Source: Cryobacterium sp. PH31-AA6
GTDB taxonomy: Bacteria > Actinomycetota > Actinomycetes > Actinomycetales > Microbacteriaceae
Length of the DNA stretch: 64,000 bases
Direction: 5' to 3'
Assembly (NCBI RefSeq): GCF_030063195.1
Contig: NZ_JASISS010000011.1
Span: 41,726 to 105,725 of the forward strand
Below the pieces are notes generated by a model, which made no database searches, was not told the origin of the DNA, and saw only the letters and a list, made by a program, of their open reading frames with translations. The translations under genes and the position numbers were made by a program. This document shows, one piece after another, positions 18,823 through 26,401 of this stretch (position 1 is its first letter; the number at the start of each line of letters is the position of its first letter).

Positions 18823-19794
18823 GTGCACGACCACGGTAGGGCGACCGGTGCCGACCCGGGACTCGTCGTCGTCGTCGGTCCGACCGGGACCGGCAAGTCC
18901 GACCTGTCCCTCGACCTGGCCGAACGCCTCGCCGCAGGCGGGACGCCCGCGGAGATCGTCAACGCGGATGCGATGCAGCTGTACCGCGGGATGGACATCG
19001 GCACCGCCAAGCTGACCGTGGCCGAGCGCCGCGGCATCCCGCACCATCTGCTCGACGTGCTGGCCGTGACCGACGAGGCCACCGTGGCCCGCTACCAGAT
19101 CGAGGCCAGGGCGGCGATCACCGAGATCAGCTCGCGCGGAGCCGTGCCCATCCTCGTCGGCGGCTCCGGGCTGTACGTGTCCTCCGTCGTCTTCGACTTC
19201 CAGTTCCCGGGCACCGACCCCGTGCTCCGGGCGCGGCTGGAGGCCGAACTGACCGAGCTGGGGCCCGGCGTGCTCTACACCCGGTTGAAGGTCGTCGACC
19301 CGGAGGCCGCCGTCCGGATCGGCGCGAGCAACGGCCGTCGGCTCGTGCGCGCGCTCGAGGTGGTCGAGTTGACCGGGGCACCGCACGCCGCCGCCCTGCC
19401 CGGGGCACCGGTCTACTGGCGGCCGAGCATCACGCTCGGCCTGCGCTCGCCCCGGGAGGAGCTCACGGCACGCCTCGACGCCCGCGTCACCGGAATGTGG
19501 GCCGCCGGGCTGACCGACGAGGTCGAGGCGCTGATTCCCGCGGGCATCGAGACCGGCGTGACCGCCAGCCGTGCCATCGGCTACGCGCAGGCCCTCGGCG
19601 AGCTGCGTGGAACCCTGACCCGCGCCGAGGCGATCGAGCAGACCCAGCAGTTCACCCGGCGGTATGCCAGGCGGCAGGTGAGCTGGTTCAAGCGCTCCCC
19701 GCACACGCACTGGATCGACTCGGCCGCCGCCGACCGAGTGCAGCAGGCGCTCGATCGGATCGACGGTGGAGTGCCGGCCGTTCCGCCCTCCTAA
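18823..19794 (+). CDS. miaA: tRNA dimethylallyltransferase
   Basis: 323 residues. It transfers a dimethylallyl group to A37 of tRNAs reading UNN codons; MiaB then acts on the product. The P-loop GPTGTGKS is at about residues 20-27, [17 protein letters not shown] carries the tRNA/substrate-binding Asp/Gln, and [13 protein letters not shown] is conserved near the C-terminus. I choose GTG 18823 (5 nt after the miaB stop); the open frame upstream runs inside miaB. The gene's stop codon TAA (19792-19794) is part of the predicted dapF -10 box. Confidence 0.94.
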   Translation: MHDHGRATGADPGLVVVVGPTGTGKSDLSLDLAERLAAGGTPAEIVNADAMQLYRGMDIGTAKLTVAERRGIPHHLLDVLAVTDEATVARYQIEARAAITEISSRGAVPILVGGSGLYVSSVVFDFQFPGTDPVLRARLEAELTELGPGVLYTRLKVVDPEAAVRIGASNGRRLVRALEVVELTGAPHAAALPGAPVYWRPSITLGLRSPREELTARLDARVTGMWAAGLTDEVEALIPAGIETGVTASRAIGYAQALGELRGTLTRAEAIEQTQQFTRRYARRQVSWFKRSPHTHWIDSAAADRVQQALDRIDGGVPAVPPS

Positions 19795-19803
19795 ACTGGA
19801 GCG

Positions 19804-20685
19804 ATGGGACTGGATCTGAATTTCACCAAAGGCCACGGCACGGGCAACGATTTCGTGCTTTTCGCCGACCCTGACGGCCTGATCAACCTCACGCCCGACC
19901 AGATCAGCGCCGTCTGCGACCGCCGGTTCGGCATCGGCGGCGACGGCATCATCCGGGCGGTGCGCTCGCGCAGCCTCGACGCCGGTGCGGCCGCGCTGGT
20001 CGAAGACGACCAGGCCGAGTGGTTCATGGACTACTGGAACGCCGACGGCACCGTCTCGGAAATGTGCGGCAACGGCATCCGGGTCTACACCCGGTTCCTG
20101 ATCGAACAGGGCCTGGCCACGCTCGGCGGCGGGGAGACCCTGAACATCGGCACCCGTGGGGGAGTGCGCGACGTGCAGCGCAGCGGAACCGGCTACCAGG
20201 TCGATCTCGGCCGGTGGAAGCTCGACGGCGGCGAACCGCTCGTGCGGGCGAAGAACCTCGCCGTCGCCCGGCCGGGCCTCGGCATCAACGTGGGCAACCC
20301 GCACGTCGTCGTCGCCCTCGCCGACGACGCCGAGCTCGAGCACGCCGACCTCAGCTTCGTGCCTCAACTCGACCCGGAACCCGCCGCCGGTGCGAACATC
20401 GAATTCGTCGTGCCGAATGACCCGCTTGTCGTCGACGGCGTCGGCCGGATCCGGATGCGCGTGCACGAGCGCGGCAGTGGCGAGACCCTGTCCTGCGGCA
20501 CCGGCGCCGCCGCGGCCGCCCTTGCGACCCGGCACTGGGCCGGAGCCGGAGCGCCCAACCAGTGGCGAGTCGAGGTCAGAGGTGGCGTGGTCGGCGTGCG
20601 CATGTTCCCGACCGAGGACGGCGAGCACGTGTCACTGTCCGGCCCGGCCGAACTGGTCTTCGACGGGGTCTTCCGCCTGGCCTGA
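19804..20685 (+). CDS. dapF: diaminopimelate epimerase
   Basis: 293 residues. It interconverts LL- and meso-DAP for peptidoglycan and lysine. The two catalytic cysteines are in MCGNGIR (near residue 88) and SCGTGAAAA (near residue 231). The N-terminal KGHGTGNDF is the substrate loop. TAAACT (19792-19797) ends 6 nt before ATG 19804 and reuses the miaA stop codon. It faces the RsmC-like gene convergently across 5 bp. Confidence 0.95.
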   Translation: MGLDLNFTKGHGTGNDFVLFADPDGLINLTPDQISAVCDRRFGIGGDGIIRAVRSRSLDAGAAALVEDDQAEWFMDYWNADGTVSEMCGNGIRVYTRFLIEQGLATLGGGETLNIGTRGGVRDVQRSGTGYQVDLGRWKLDGGEPLVRAKNLAVARPGLGINVGNPHVVVALADDAELEHADLSFVPQLDPEPAAGANIEFVVPNDPLVVDGVGRIRMRVHERGSGETLSCGTGAAAAALATRHWAGAGAPNQWRVEVRGGVVGVRMFPTEDGEHVSLSGPAELVFDGVFRLA

Positions 20686-20690
20686 GCCCG

Positions 20691-21302
20691 TCAGGCGTGG
20701 CGTTTGACCCGCAACACCCGAAAGCCCTTGCTGATCGCGTGCCGGCTCGTCGCGAAGTCGTCGGGCAGGTCTCCGTCGAGCCAGCGCTGCAGCGAATCGG
20801 AGCCGAGGTTGCGCTGCACGACCAACCAGGCATCCGAATCCGGCTCGAGGCGCGGCAGCCAGGTGTGCAGGAGGTTGTGCAGTTCGACCTTGCCCACCCG
20901 GATCGGCGGGTTCGACCAAATCGTGCGAAAACTGACGTGGGCAGGCACCTGATCCGGCAGTACCGCCGTGACGTTGGTCAGGCCGAGCTTGTCCGCGTTC
21001 AACCGCACGAGGTCAAGAGCACGCTCGTTCACGTCGACCGCCCAGATCGTGGCGCGGGGGGAATTGATGGCCAGGTGCAGGCTGATCGGCCCCCAGCCGC
21101 AACCGAGGTCGAGGAAGTCGCCGCCGGGTGGCGGTGTCGGGGCATGCCCGAGCAGCACCTGGGTGCCGGTGTCAATGTGGTCGGGGCTGAAGACCGAATT
21201 TGCGGTTGTCAGCTGCCGGTCCTCGCCGCCCAGCGAAACAGTGATCTGCCTGAGTTTCAGGGTGCTGTCAGGTGCCGGGGTGAAGTAGTGGTCTGAGGCC
21301 AT
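20691..21302 (-). CDS. RsmC-like class I SAM methyltransferase
   Basis: 203 residues. Motif I DLGCGWGPIS (near residue 62) binds S-adenosylmethionine and the catalytic loop is NPPIRVGK, as in RsmC/RlmG 16S/23S guanine N2-methyltransferases. It is only the C-terminal half of E. coli RsmC, the form usual in actinobacteria; the rRNA target is therefore inferred. The start is ATG 21302: TAGGTT (reverse complement of 21310-21315) ends 7 nt upstream. The frame open to 21365 crosses the hflX promoter and start. Confidence 0.85.
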   Translation of the reverse strand: MASDHYFTPAPDSTLKLRQITVSLGGEDRQLTTANSVFSPDHIDTGTQVLLGHAPTPPPGGDFLDLGCGWGPISLHLAINSPRATIWAVDVNERALDLVRLNADKLGLTNVTAVLPDQVPAHVSFRTIWSNPPIRVGKVELHNLLHTWLPRLEPDSDAWLVVQRNLGSDSLQRWLDGDLPDDFATSRHAISKGFRVLRVKRHA

Positions 21303-21344
21303 AGTAGGGAACCTATCGTGCTTCGAGGAACTAAGGTTAAAGCG
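21303..21344. promoter_or_regulatory. 42-bp divergent leaderless promoter region, rsmC-like/hflX
   Basis: Two -10-like hexamers face away from each other: TAGGTT on the minus strand (21310-21315) and TAAGGT on the plus strand (21332-21337). Each ends exactly 7 nt from the start codon of its gene. The whole space between start codons is 42 bp, so the polymerase footprints must overlap. Confidence 0.6.
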
Positions 21345-22883
21345 ATGATTGAGCCAACCGAGCACGACGACGATGACGATGTGGTAGCACGCGTCCTGGC
21401 CAGCGCCGAGAGTAAAGCCGCTGGCTATTCGCTATTCCGGAGCGGCTCCGCGCAGGCGCTGCAGGCGGACTCCTCCGCATCGGATTCCGGCGAGGGCCAC
21501 GACGGCGTGCAGCAGGACCGCGAGGACCGCAATGCGCTCCGCCGGGTACCGAGCCTCTCCACCGAACTCGAAGACGTCACCGAGGTCGAGTATCGGCAGC
21601 TGCGGCTCGAAAACGTCGTCCTGATTGGCCTCTACACCCAGGGGACCGTCGCCGACGCCGAGAACTCGATGCGCGAGCTCGCCGCCCTCGCCGAAACGGC
21701 GGGCGCGACGGTGCTCGACGGGCTGATGCAGCGCCGGGCCAAACCCGACGCCAGCACCTATCTCGGCAAGGGCAAGGCCGAGGAACTCGCCGGGATCGTC
21801 AAGGCGATGGGCGCCGACACCGTGATCGCCGACACCGAACTCGCCCCCAGCCAGCGACGCGCGCTCGAAGACGTCGTCAAGGTCAAGGTCATCGACCGCA
21901 CGGCCGTCATCCTCGACATCTTCAGCCAGCACGCGAAGAGCCGGGAGGGCAAGGCGCAGGTCGAACTCGCCCAGCTTGAATACCTCCTGCCGCGCCTGCG
22001 CGGTTGGGGCGACTCGATGTCCCGCCAGGCCGGTGGGCAGGTCGGCGGCGCCGGCGCCGGCATGGGCTCCCGCGGGCCAGGTGAAACGAAGATCGAACTG
22101 GATCGTCGCCGCATCCACACCCGGATGTCCCGGCTCCGCAAGCAGATCCTCGAGATGAAGCCGGCACGCGAGGCCAAGCGCGCCAACCGTAAACGCAACT
22201 CCGTGCCGTCCGTCGCCATCGTCGGCTACACGAACGCCGGCAAGTCCAGCCTGCTCAACCGGATCACCCGTGCCGGCGTGCTCGTCGAGAACTCCCTCTT
22301 CGCCACCCTGGACGCCACCGTGCGCAAGTCCACAACGGCCGACGGGCGCCTGTACACCCTCACCGACACCGTCGGTTTCGTTCGCAACCTGCCGCACCAG
22401 TTGGTCGAGGCGTTCCGTTCGACCCTGGAGGAAGTGGCCGACGCCGACGTCATCGTGCACGTCGTCGACGCCTCCCACCCCGATCCAGCCAGCCAGCTGG
22501 CGACCGTACGCGAGGTCATCGGCGAGGTCGGCGCCAGGGACAACCCCGAAATCGTCGTCTTCAACAAGAGCGACCTTGTCGGCGAGGACGACCGGCTCGT
22601 GCTGCGCGGACTCTGGCCCCAGGGCATCTTCGTCTCCGCCCGCACCGGGGAAGGCGTCGACGAGCTGCTCGCGGCCATGTCAGACCTCTTGCCGCGCCCA
22701 TCGATCGAACTCAGCCTGCTCATTCCCTACGAGCGCGGTGACCTCATCGCCGTGCTGCATGACCAGGGGCAGGTCCTCTCGACGGAATACGCCGAAACCG
22801 GAACCGTGGTGACGGCACTGGTCACCCCCGACATCCAGGCCCAGTTCGGCCCGTTCATCGTGCGCCCCGCCGTCAGCGCCTGA
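21345..22883 (+). CDS. hflX: ribosome-associated GTPase HflX
   Basis: 512 residues. HflX splits stalled or heat-stressed ribosomes. The N-terminal HflX domain contains PDASTYLGKGK and the glycine-rich linker GGAGAGMGSRGPGETK. The G domain has G1 GYTNAGKSSLLN (near residue 295), G3 DTVGF and G4 NKSD. The ~75-residue acidic N-terminus is typical of actinobacterial members. I start at ATG 21345 rather than TTG/other codons at 21318 because TAAGGT lies 7 nt before it. The gene ends 17 bp before the 45-bp tandem array. Confidence 0.94.
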   Translation: MIEPTEHDDDDDVVARVLASAESKAAGYSLFRSGSAQALQADSSASDSGEGHDGVQQDREDRNALRRVPSLSTELEDVTEVEYRQLRLENVVLIGLYTQGTVADAENSMRELAALAETAGATVLDGLMQRRAKPDASTYLGKGKAEELAGIVKAMGADTVIADTELAPSQRRALEDVVKVKVIDRTAVILDIFSQHAKSREGKAQVELAQLEYLLPRLRGWGDSMSRQAGGQVGGAGAGMGSRGPGETKIELDRRRIHTRMSRLRKQILEMKPAREAKRANRKRNSVPSVAIVGYTNAGKSSLLNRITRAGVLVENSLFATLDATVRKSTTADGRLYTLTDTVGFVRNLPHQLVEAFRSTLEEVADADVIVHVVDASHPDPASQLATVREVIGEVGARDNPEIVVFNKSDLVGEDDRLVLRGLWPQGIFVSARTGEGVDELLAAMSDLLPRPSIELSLLIPYERGDLIAVLHDQGQVLSTEYAETGTVVTALVTPDIQAQFGPFIVRPAVSA

Positions 22884-22899
22884 CCGGACCCCGCTGTCC

Positions 22900-23385
22900 C
22901 GGTGGTCGAGCCTGTCGAGACCCTCGCGGACGCTCAGCCTGGCCCGGTGGTCGAGCCGCCTGGTGGTCGAGCCCGTCGAGACCCTCGCGGACGCTCAGCC
23001 CGGCCCGGTGGTCGAGCCCGTCGAGACCCTCGCGGACGCTCAGCCCGGCCCGGTGGTCGAGCCTGTCGAGACCCTCGCGGACGCTCAGCCTGGCCCGGTG
23101 GTCGAGCCTGTCGAGACCCTCGTGGACGCTCAGCCTGGCCCGGTGGTCGAGCCTGTCGAGACCCTCGTGGACGGTCAGCCTGGCCCGGTGGTCGAGCCTG
23201 TCGAGACCCTCGCGGACGGTCAGCCTGGCCCGGTGGTCGAGCCTGTCGAGACCCTCGCGGACGGTCAGCCTGGCCCGGTGGTCGAGCCTGTCGAGACCCT
23301 CGCGGACGGTCAGCCTGGCCCGGTGGTCGAGCCCGTCGAGACCCGGCGGGTCAGCCTGGCCCGGTGGCCGAGCCTGTCGAGACCG
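22900..23385. repeat. 45-bp tandem repeat array (about 11 units)
   Basis: The unit begins GTCGAGCCTGTCGAGACCCT and continues with CGCGGACGCTCAGCCTGGCCCGGTG-like sequence to 45 bp. Units start at 22905, 22966, 23011, 23056, 23101, 23146, 23191, 23236, 23281, 23326 and 23367, plus a cut-down copy at 22950. Variants (GCGGACGCT, GTGGACGCT, GTGGACGGT, GCGGACGGT) form ordered blocks, as expected for unequal crossing-over. Each unit holds the dispersed motif GGTCGAGCCTGTCGAGACC. The array fills the space between convergent hflX and the HNH gene. On the plus strand it is open in frame as a 15-residue repeat, but I see no start signal and do not call it a gene. Confidence 0.95.
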
Positions 23386-24922
23386 GGGTGAGGGTGGGGT
23401 GTTGGGCGCGGTGGGTGGCGCCGGGGATCCAGGTGGTGGTGGTGCCGGCCCAGGCGGGGGCGGCGACCTGGGGTTTGCCGCGGATCATCCGGATTCGCCA
23501 GCCTGAGGTGTCGATGCTGTGGTGGTGGTACCAACACAACAGGACACCGTTGTCGATGTCGGTTGTGCCGTGTTTTTGCCAGGGGATGACGTGGTGGACT
23601 TCGCACCAGTGGGCGGCGATGGGGCAGCCGGGGATGATGCAGCCGCCGTCGCGGGCGGTGATGGCGCGGCGTTGGGCGGTGCTGAAGAAGCGTTCTTTGG
23701 TGCCGAGGTAGAGCACGTCCCCGTTCTCGCCGAAGAGGATCTTCTGGTAGCCGCCGGTGCAGATGAGTTGTTTCACGGTGCGGAGGGACACGGGCGCCTC
23801 GACGCCGTCGATCCAGCCGACGCCGGTCTCGGCCAGGAGGTCGGTTGCGTTGATGTGGACCATCACAGTGGGGGCGGCACCGCCCATTTTCGGGGTGTCG
23901 GGGTGGCGGGCGGCGGCGGTGAACACGCCGCGGAGGATGTCCGCTCGTTTCTCGCCGCCGGTGCGGTCATCGGTGCGGGCGGCGTGGTCGGCGCCGGGGA
24001 TGAGTTCCCCGGCCTGGATCAGGGCCTGTTCGTTCTCGGTCGGGAACGCGGGGGTGGCTCGGGCGGAGAGGTAGGTGTCGAAGACCCCGTTGAGGATCCC
24101 GCGGAGGTCTGCGGTGACCGCTCCCCGCAACGGGTACACCCCGCGGGTGAGGCGGCCGAACCCGACGGTGCTGCGCGGCTCGAGGAGGGATTCGCTCGGG
24201 GCGGCCCCGTCGGGGTCGAGGCGGGCCTGCCACTGGGCGGCCAAACCCCGGACGAGGTCTGCGGGGAACGCGAAGCCCGCCCCGGGCAAACCACGGGTTT
24301 CGTCGGTGATCGCCCCGGACGCGGAGGCGACCAGGGCGCGTTCGGCGGCGGAGAGATCATCGGGCGCGACCCGCGGGCTGACCTGGTCGAGGGCGGCCAC
24401 GATCGTCTCGGCCGCGTCGACGCCGAGCGCCCCGGATGCCAGGCCTGCGGCCACGGCTGGGAAGTACGGGGGCAGTATCGTGCCCACGCTCACCCGCTCG
24501 GCCACATTCCCACCCAGGCGAAGCCGGCGGGTGGCTTCCCGGCCGGAGACCCGGGTCACCCGGGTGATCAGATCGACCTGACCCTGACAGCCCAGTTTCC
24601 ACGCCAACGAGTCATGACCCAGCCCGTTCCGGGCCCGGGCGCCGACCTCCGCGGCGGCGCCGACGCGGGCCGCGTCGACCCGGCGGCCGAGGTCTTCGAC
24701 CGCGCCGAGGACCGCGACCGCATCCGTGTCACTGAGGACACCGAACACGATCGGGTCCAGCGCGGCCGCGACCAGGTCGCGTGCCCGGGCGATCAACTGC
24801 GCCGGGCCGGACGTGTCCGGGCCGGACGCTTCAGGGTCGAATGACTGGGGGCCGCCGAACGCGGGCGGGATTGCCGCTCCGGCCGGGGCGGCTGGTGACT
24901 GCGGGGCTGAGGCTGCTGCCAT
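23351..24922 (-). CDS. DUF222 and HNH endonuclease domain protein
   Basis: 523 residues. The N-terminal ~300 residues resemble DUF222 (LGRRVDAARVGAAAEVGARA and TRVSGREATRRLRLG). The C-terminal HNH nuclease domain shows CIIPGCPIAAHWCEVHHVIP and LLCWYHHHSIDTSGW. Family members are abundant in Microbacteriaceae and mycobacteria (13E12-repeat type) and are probably DNA nucleases; the biological role is unknown. ATG 24922 is supported by TACACT (reverse complement of 24929-24934) ending 6 nt upstream. The last ten codons (VSTGSATGPG) are encoded by the final copy of the neighbouring repeat array, so the gene runs directly into it. Confidence 0.9.
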   Translation of the reverse strand: MAAASAPQSPAAPAGAAIPPAFGGPQSFDPEASGPDTSGPAQLIARARDLVAAALDPIVFGVLSDTDAVAVLGAVEDLGRRVDAARVGAAAEVGARARNGLGHDSLAWKLGCQGQVDLITRVTRVSGREATRRLRLGGNVAERVSVGTILPPYFPAVAAGLASGALGVDAAETIVAALDQVSPRVAPDDLSAAERALVASASGAITDETRGLPGAGFAFPADLVRGLAAQWQARLDPDGAAPSESLLEPRSTVGFGRLTRGVYPLRGAVTADLRGILNGVFDTYLSARATPAFPTENEQALIQAGELIPGADHAARTDDRTGGEKRADILRGVFTAAARHPDTPKMGGAAPTVMVHINATDLLAETGVGWIDGVEAPVSLRTVKQLICTGGYQKILFGENGDVLYLGTKERFFSTAQRRAITARDGGCIIPGCPIAAHWCEVHHVIPWQKHGTTDIDNGVLLCWYHHHSIDTSGWRIRMIRGKPQVAAPAWAGTTTTWIPGATHRAQHPTLTPVSTGSATGPG

Positions 24923-25223
24923 GACCCCAGTGTACCGCAAATCGAACAGGAAAGCGAGAGTTGCTCAGGTAATATTGGACTGAATATCGTTGCTGTGTTC
25001 GAGGTCGAGGAGCCGGGGTTCGACACATAAAGTCACAGTCTGGCGACCCCCGGGAAGCGTTGCTAGAGTCACATTCAATCGTTGCCGCCGAGGTTCTCCT
25101 TAGCGGCATGGAGCGACAGCCGAGCCCGGCATCCGCCCGCGAACACCCGCCAGGACGTCCTGGCGGTCCGCGGCCGCCCGGCCATATCAGTGCACGCACT
25201 GGCATCTGTCGAATGAGGAACGA
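24923..25223. other. intergenic region HNH gene/metF
   Basis: About 300 bp without a credible gene. It holds the HNH gene promoter at the left, an AT-richer patch around 24950-24985, a -10-like TAGAGT (25064-25069) that could serve metF, and a perfect 20-bp palindrome (25147-25166). A short open frame from 25060 overlaps the metF start in another frame and looks like a shadow. Confidence 0.6.
25147..25166. promoter_or_regulatory. perfect 20-bp palindrome in metF leader
   Basis: CCGCCAGGACGTCCTGGCGG is a perfect inverted repeat with no spacer, 57 bp before the metF ATG. It could be an operator for a dimeric repressor, or a strong RNA hairpin in the leader. It does not match the corynebacterial McbR site that I know. 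Confidence 0.5.
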
Positions 25224-26195
25224 ATGTCCACTACATCGGACCCCGCCGTCACCCGGCGCATCCCCTTCTCCTTCGAGTTGTATCCGCCCAAGTCGGATGC
25301 CGCCGCTGCGGCTCTCGACACGACAATCGAGCATCTCGCGGCCGCCGGACCCGACTTCCTCTCCGTCACCTACGGGGCCAACGGATCATCCCGTCGCTCG
25401 TCGCTCGACGTGCTCAGCCGCATCCTGCGCACCACGAACGTCGAGGCCATGGCCCACCTCACCTGCGTGGGCTCCACCCACGAGGAGGCTAATCGGCTGA
25501 TCCGGGAGTTCCTCGACGCGGGGGTGCGTAGTTTCCTCGCCCTGCGCGGCGACCCCCCGGCGGGGACAAAGGAGGGCGACGCGTTCCTGGGGGACTTCGG
25601 CAGCGCCGCCGAACTCGTGCAGCTCATCCATCGGGTGCAGGCCGAGCGGTCGCCTTACCGGGAGTCGATCATTCCCGGTATCCCCGCCGCCCGCGCGGTC
25701 AAGGCCGGGCGCGACAAGGTGCGCATCACCGTGGCGGCGTTCCCGAACGGGCACCCGCGCTCACGCTCCTCGACGCAGGACATCGACACCCTGCTCGCCA
25801 AGCAGGCCGCGGGCGCGAACCTCGGTATCACGCAGCTCTTCTTCCACGCCGATCACTACCTGAGCTTCGCCCAGCGGGCGAGGGAGGCCGGCGTTCTCTT
25901 TCCGATCCTGCCCGGCATCATGCCGGTGACCAGCCCTGCTCGCCTCCGCCGGATCGTCGAGCTGTCCGGTGAACAGCTTCCCGCCGATCTGTCGATATCA
26001 CTCGAAGTCGAGCCGACGAAGGAGGGTCAGCGTGAGATCGGCATCCGTCACGCCGTGGATCTCGCCGACCAGGTGATCAAGGGCGGCGCTCCCGGCCTCC
26101 ACCTCTACGCCTTCAACCAACACGAGACCGTGCTCGAGGTACTCGACGGTTGCGGGCTGCTCAGTGCGCCCACGGAAGTCCCGACGCGCGGGTAA
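25224..26195 (+). CDS. metF: methylenetetrahydrofolate reductase
   Basis: 323 residues. It reduces 5,10-methylene-THF to 5-methyl-THF, the methyl donor used by MetE next door. FSFELYPPK at residues 13-21 carries the catalytic Glu of the FAD-bound TIM barrel; FLALRGDPP and the later LPGIMPVTS are family motifs. AGGAA (25215-25219) precedes ATG 25224. metE starts 206 nt downstream on the same strand. Confidence 0.94.
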   Translation: MSTTSDPAVTRRIPFSFELYPPKSDAAAAALDTTIEHLAAAGPDFLSVTYGANGSSRRSSLDVLSRILRTTNVEAMAHLTCVGSTHEEANRLIREFLDAGVRSFLALRGDPPAGTKEGDAFLGDFGSAAELVQLIHRVQAERSPYRESIIPGIPAARAVKAGRDKVRITVAAFPNGHPRSRSSTQDIDTLLAKQAAGANLGITQLFFHADHYLSFAQRAREAGVLFPILPGIMPVTSPARLRRIVELSGEQLPADLSISLEVEPTKEGQREIGIRHAVDLADQVIKGGAPGLHLYAFNQHETVLEVLDGCGLLSAPTEVPTRG

Positions 26196-26238
26196 CCCGG
26201 TCTCGGCGGCGGCGCAGTCCCGGCCGTCACCCGTGCAC

Positions 26239-26288
26239 TCCTTCCTTCCTTCCTTCCCTTCCTTCCCTCCCTTCCCTCCCTTCCTTCC
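26239..26288 (+). repeat. polypyrimidine (CCTT/CCCTT) tract between metF and metE
   Basis: About 50 consecutive bases contain only C and T on the plus strand, arranged as CCTTCCTTCCTT and CCCTCCCTTCCC-like steps. Such microsatellites vary by slippage and can form triplex DNA. It lies in the metE leader, about 115-160 nt before the metE start. Confidence 0.9.
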
Positions 26289-26401
26289 GAACGCCCCGCA
26301 TACGCCTCGGAGATACCGGCGCGCCGAAACTGCGCCGGCGCCGGCAGGCATCGAACCGAACAGCCCTGCGTCATCCGCCCCATATCCGCAAAGGAATCAC
26401 C

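Noticed and set aside
22900..23385. CRISPR array
   Set aside because: The whole 45-bp unit is repeated; there are no unique spacers and no cas genes in the window.
22902..23711. Plus-strand open frames encoding 15-residue VEPVETLADAQPGPV-type repeats
   Set aside because: The frame exists because 45 is divisible by 3 and the unit has no stop. There is no ribosome-binding site or leaderless -10 box, and the frame crosses antisense into the HNH gene.
24060..24240. Possible frameshift or second gene inside the HNH gene from overlapping open frames
   Set aside because: The main frame is continuous from 24922 to 23351 with both domains; the others are GC-driven shadows.
26196..26401. Cobalamin or SAM riboswitch before metE
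   Set aside because: No recognisable conserved box; the region is mostly the pyrimidine tract and GC-rich sequence.
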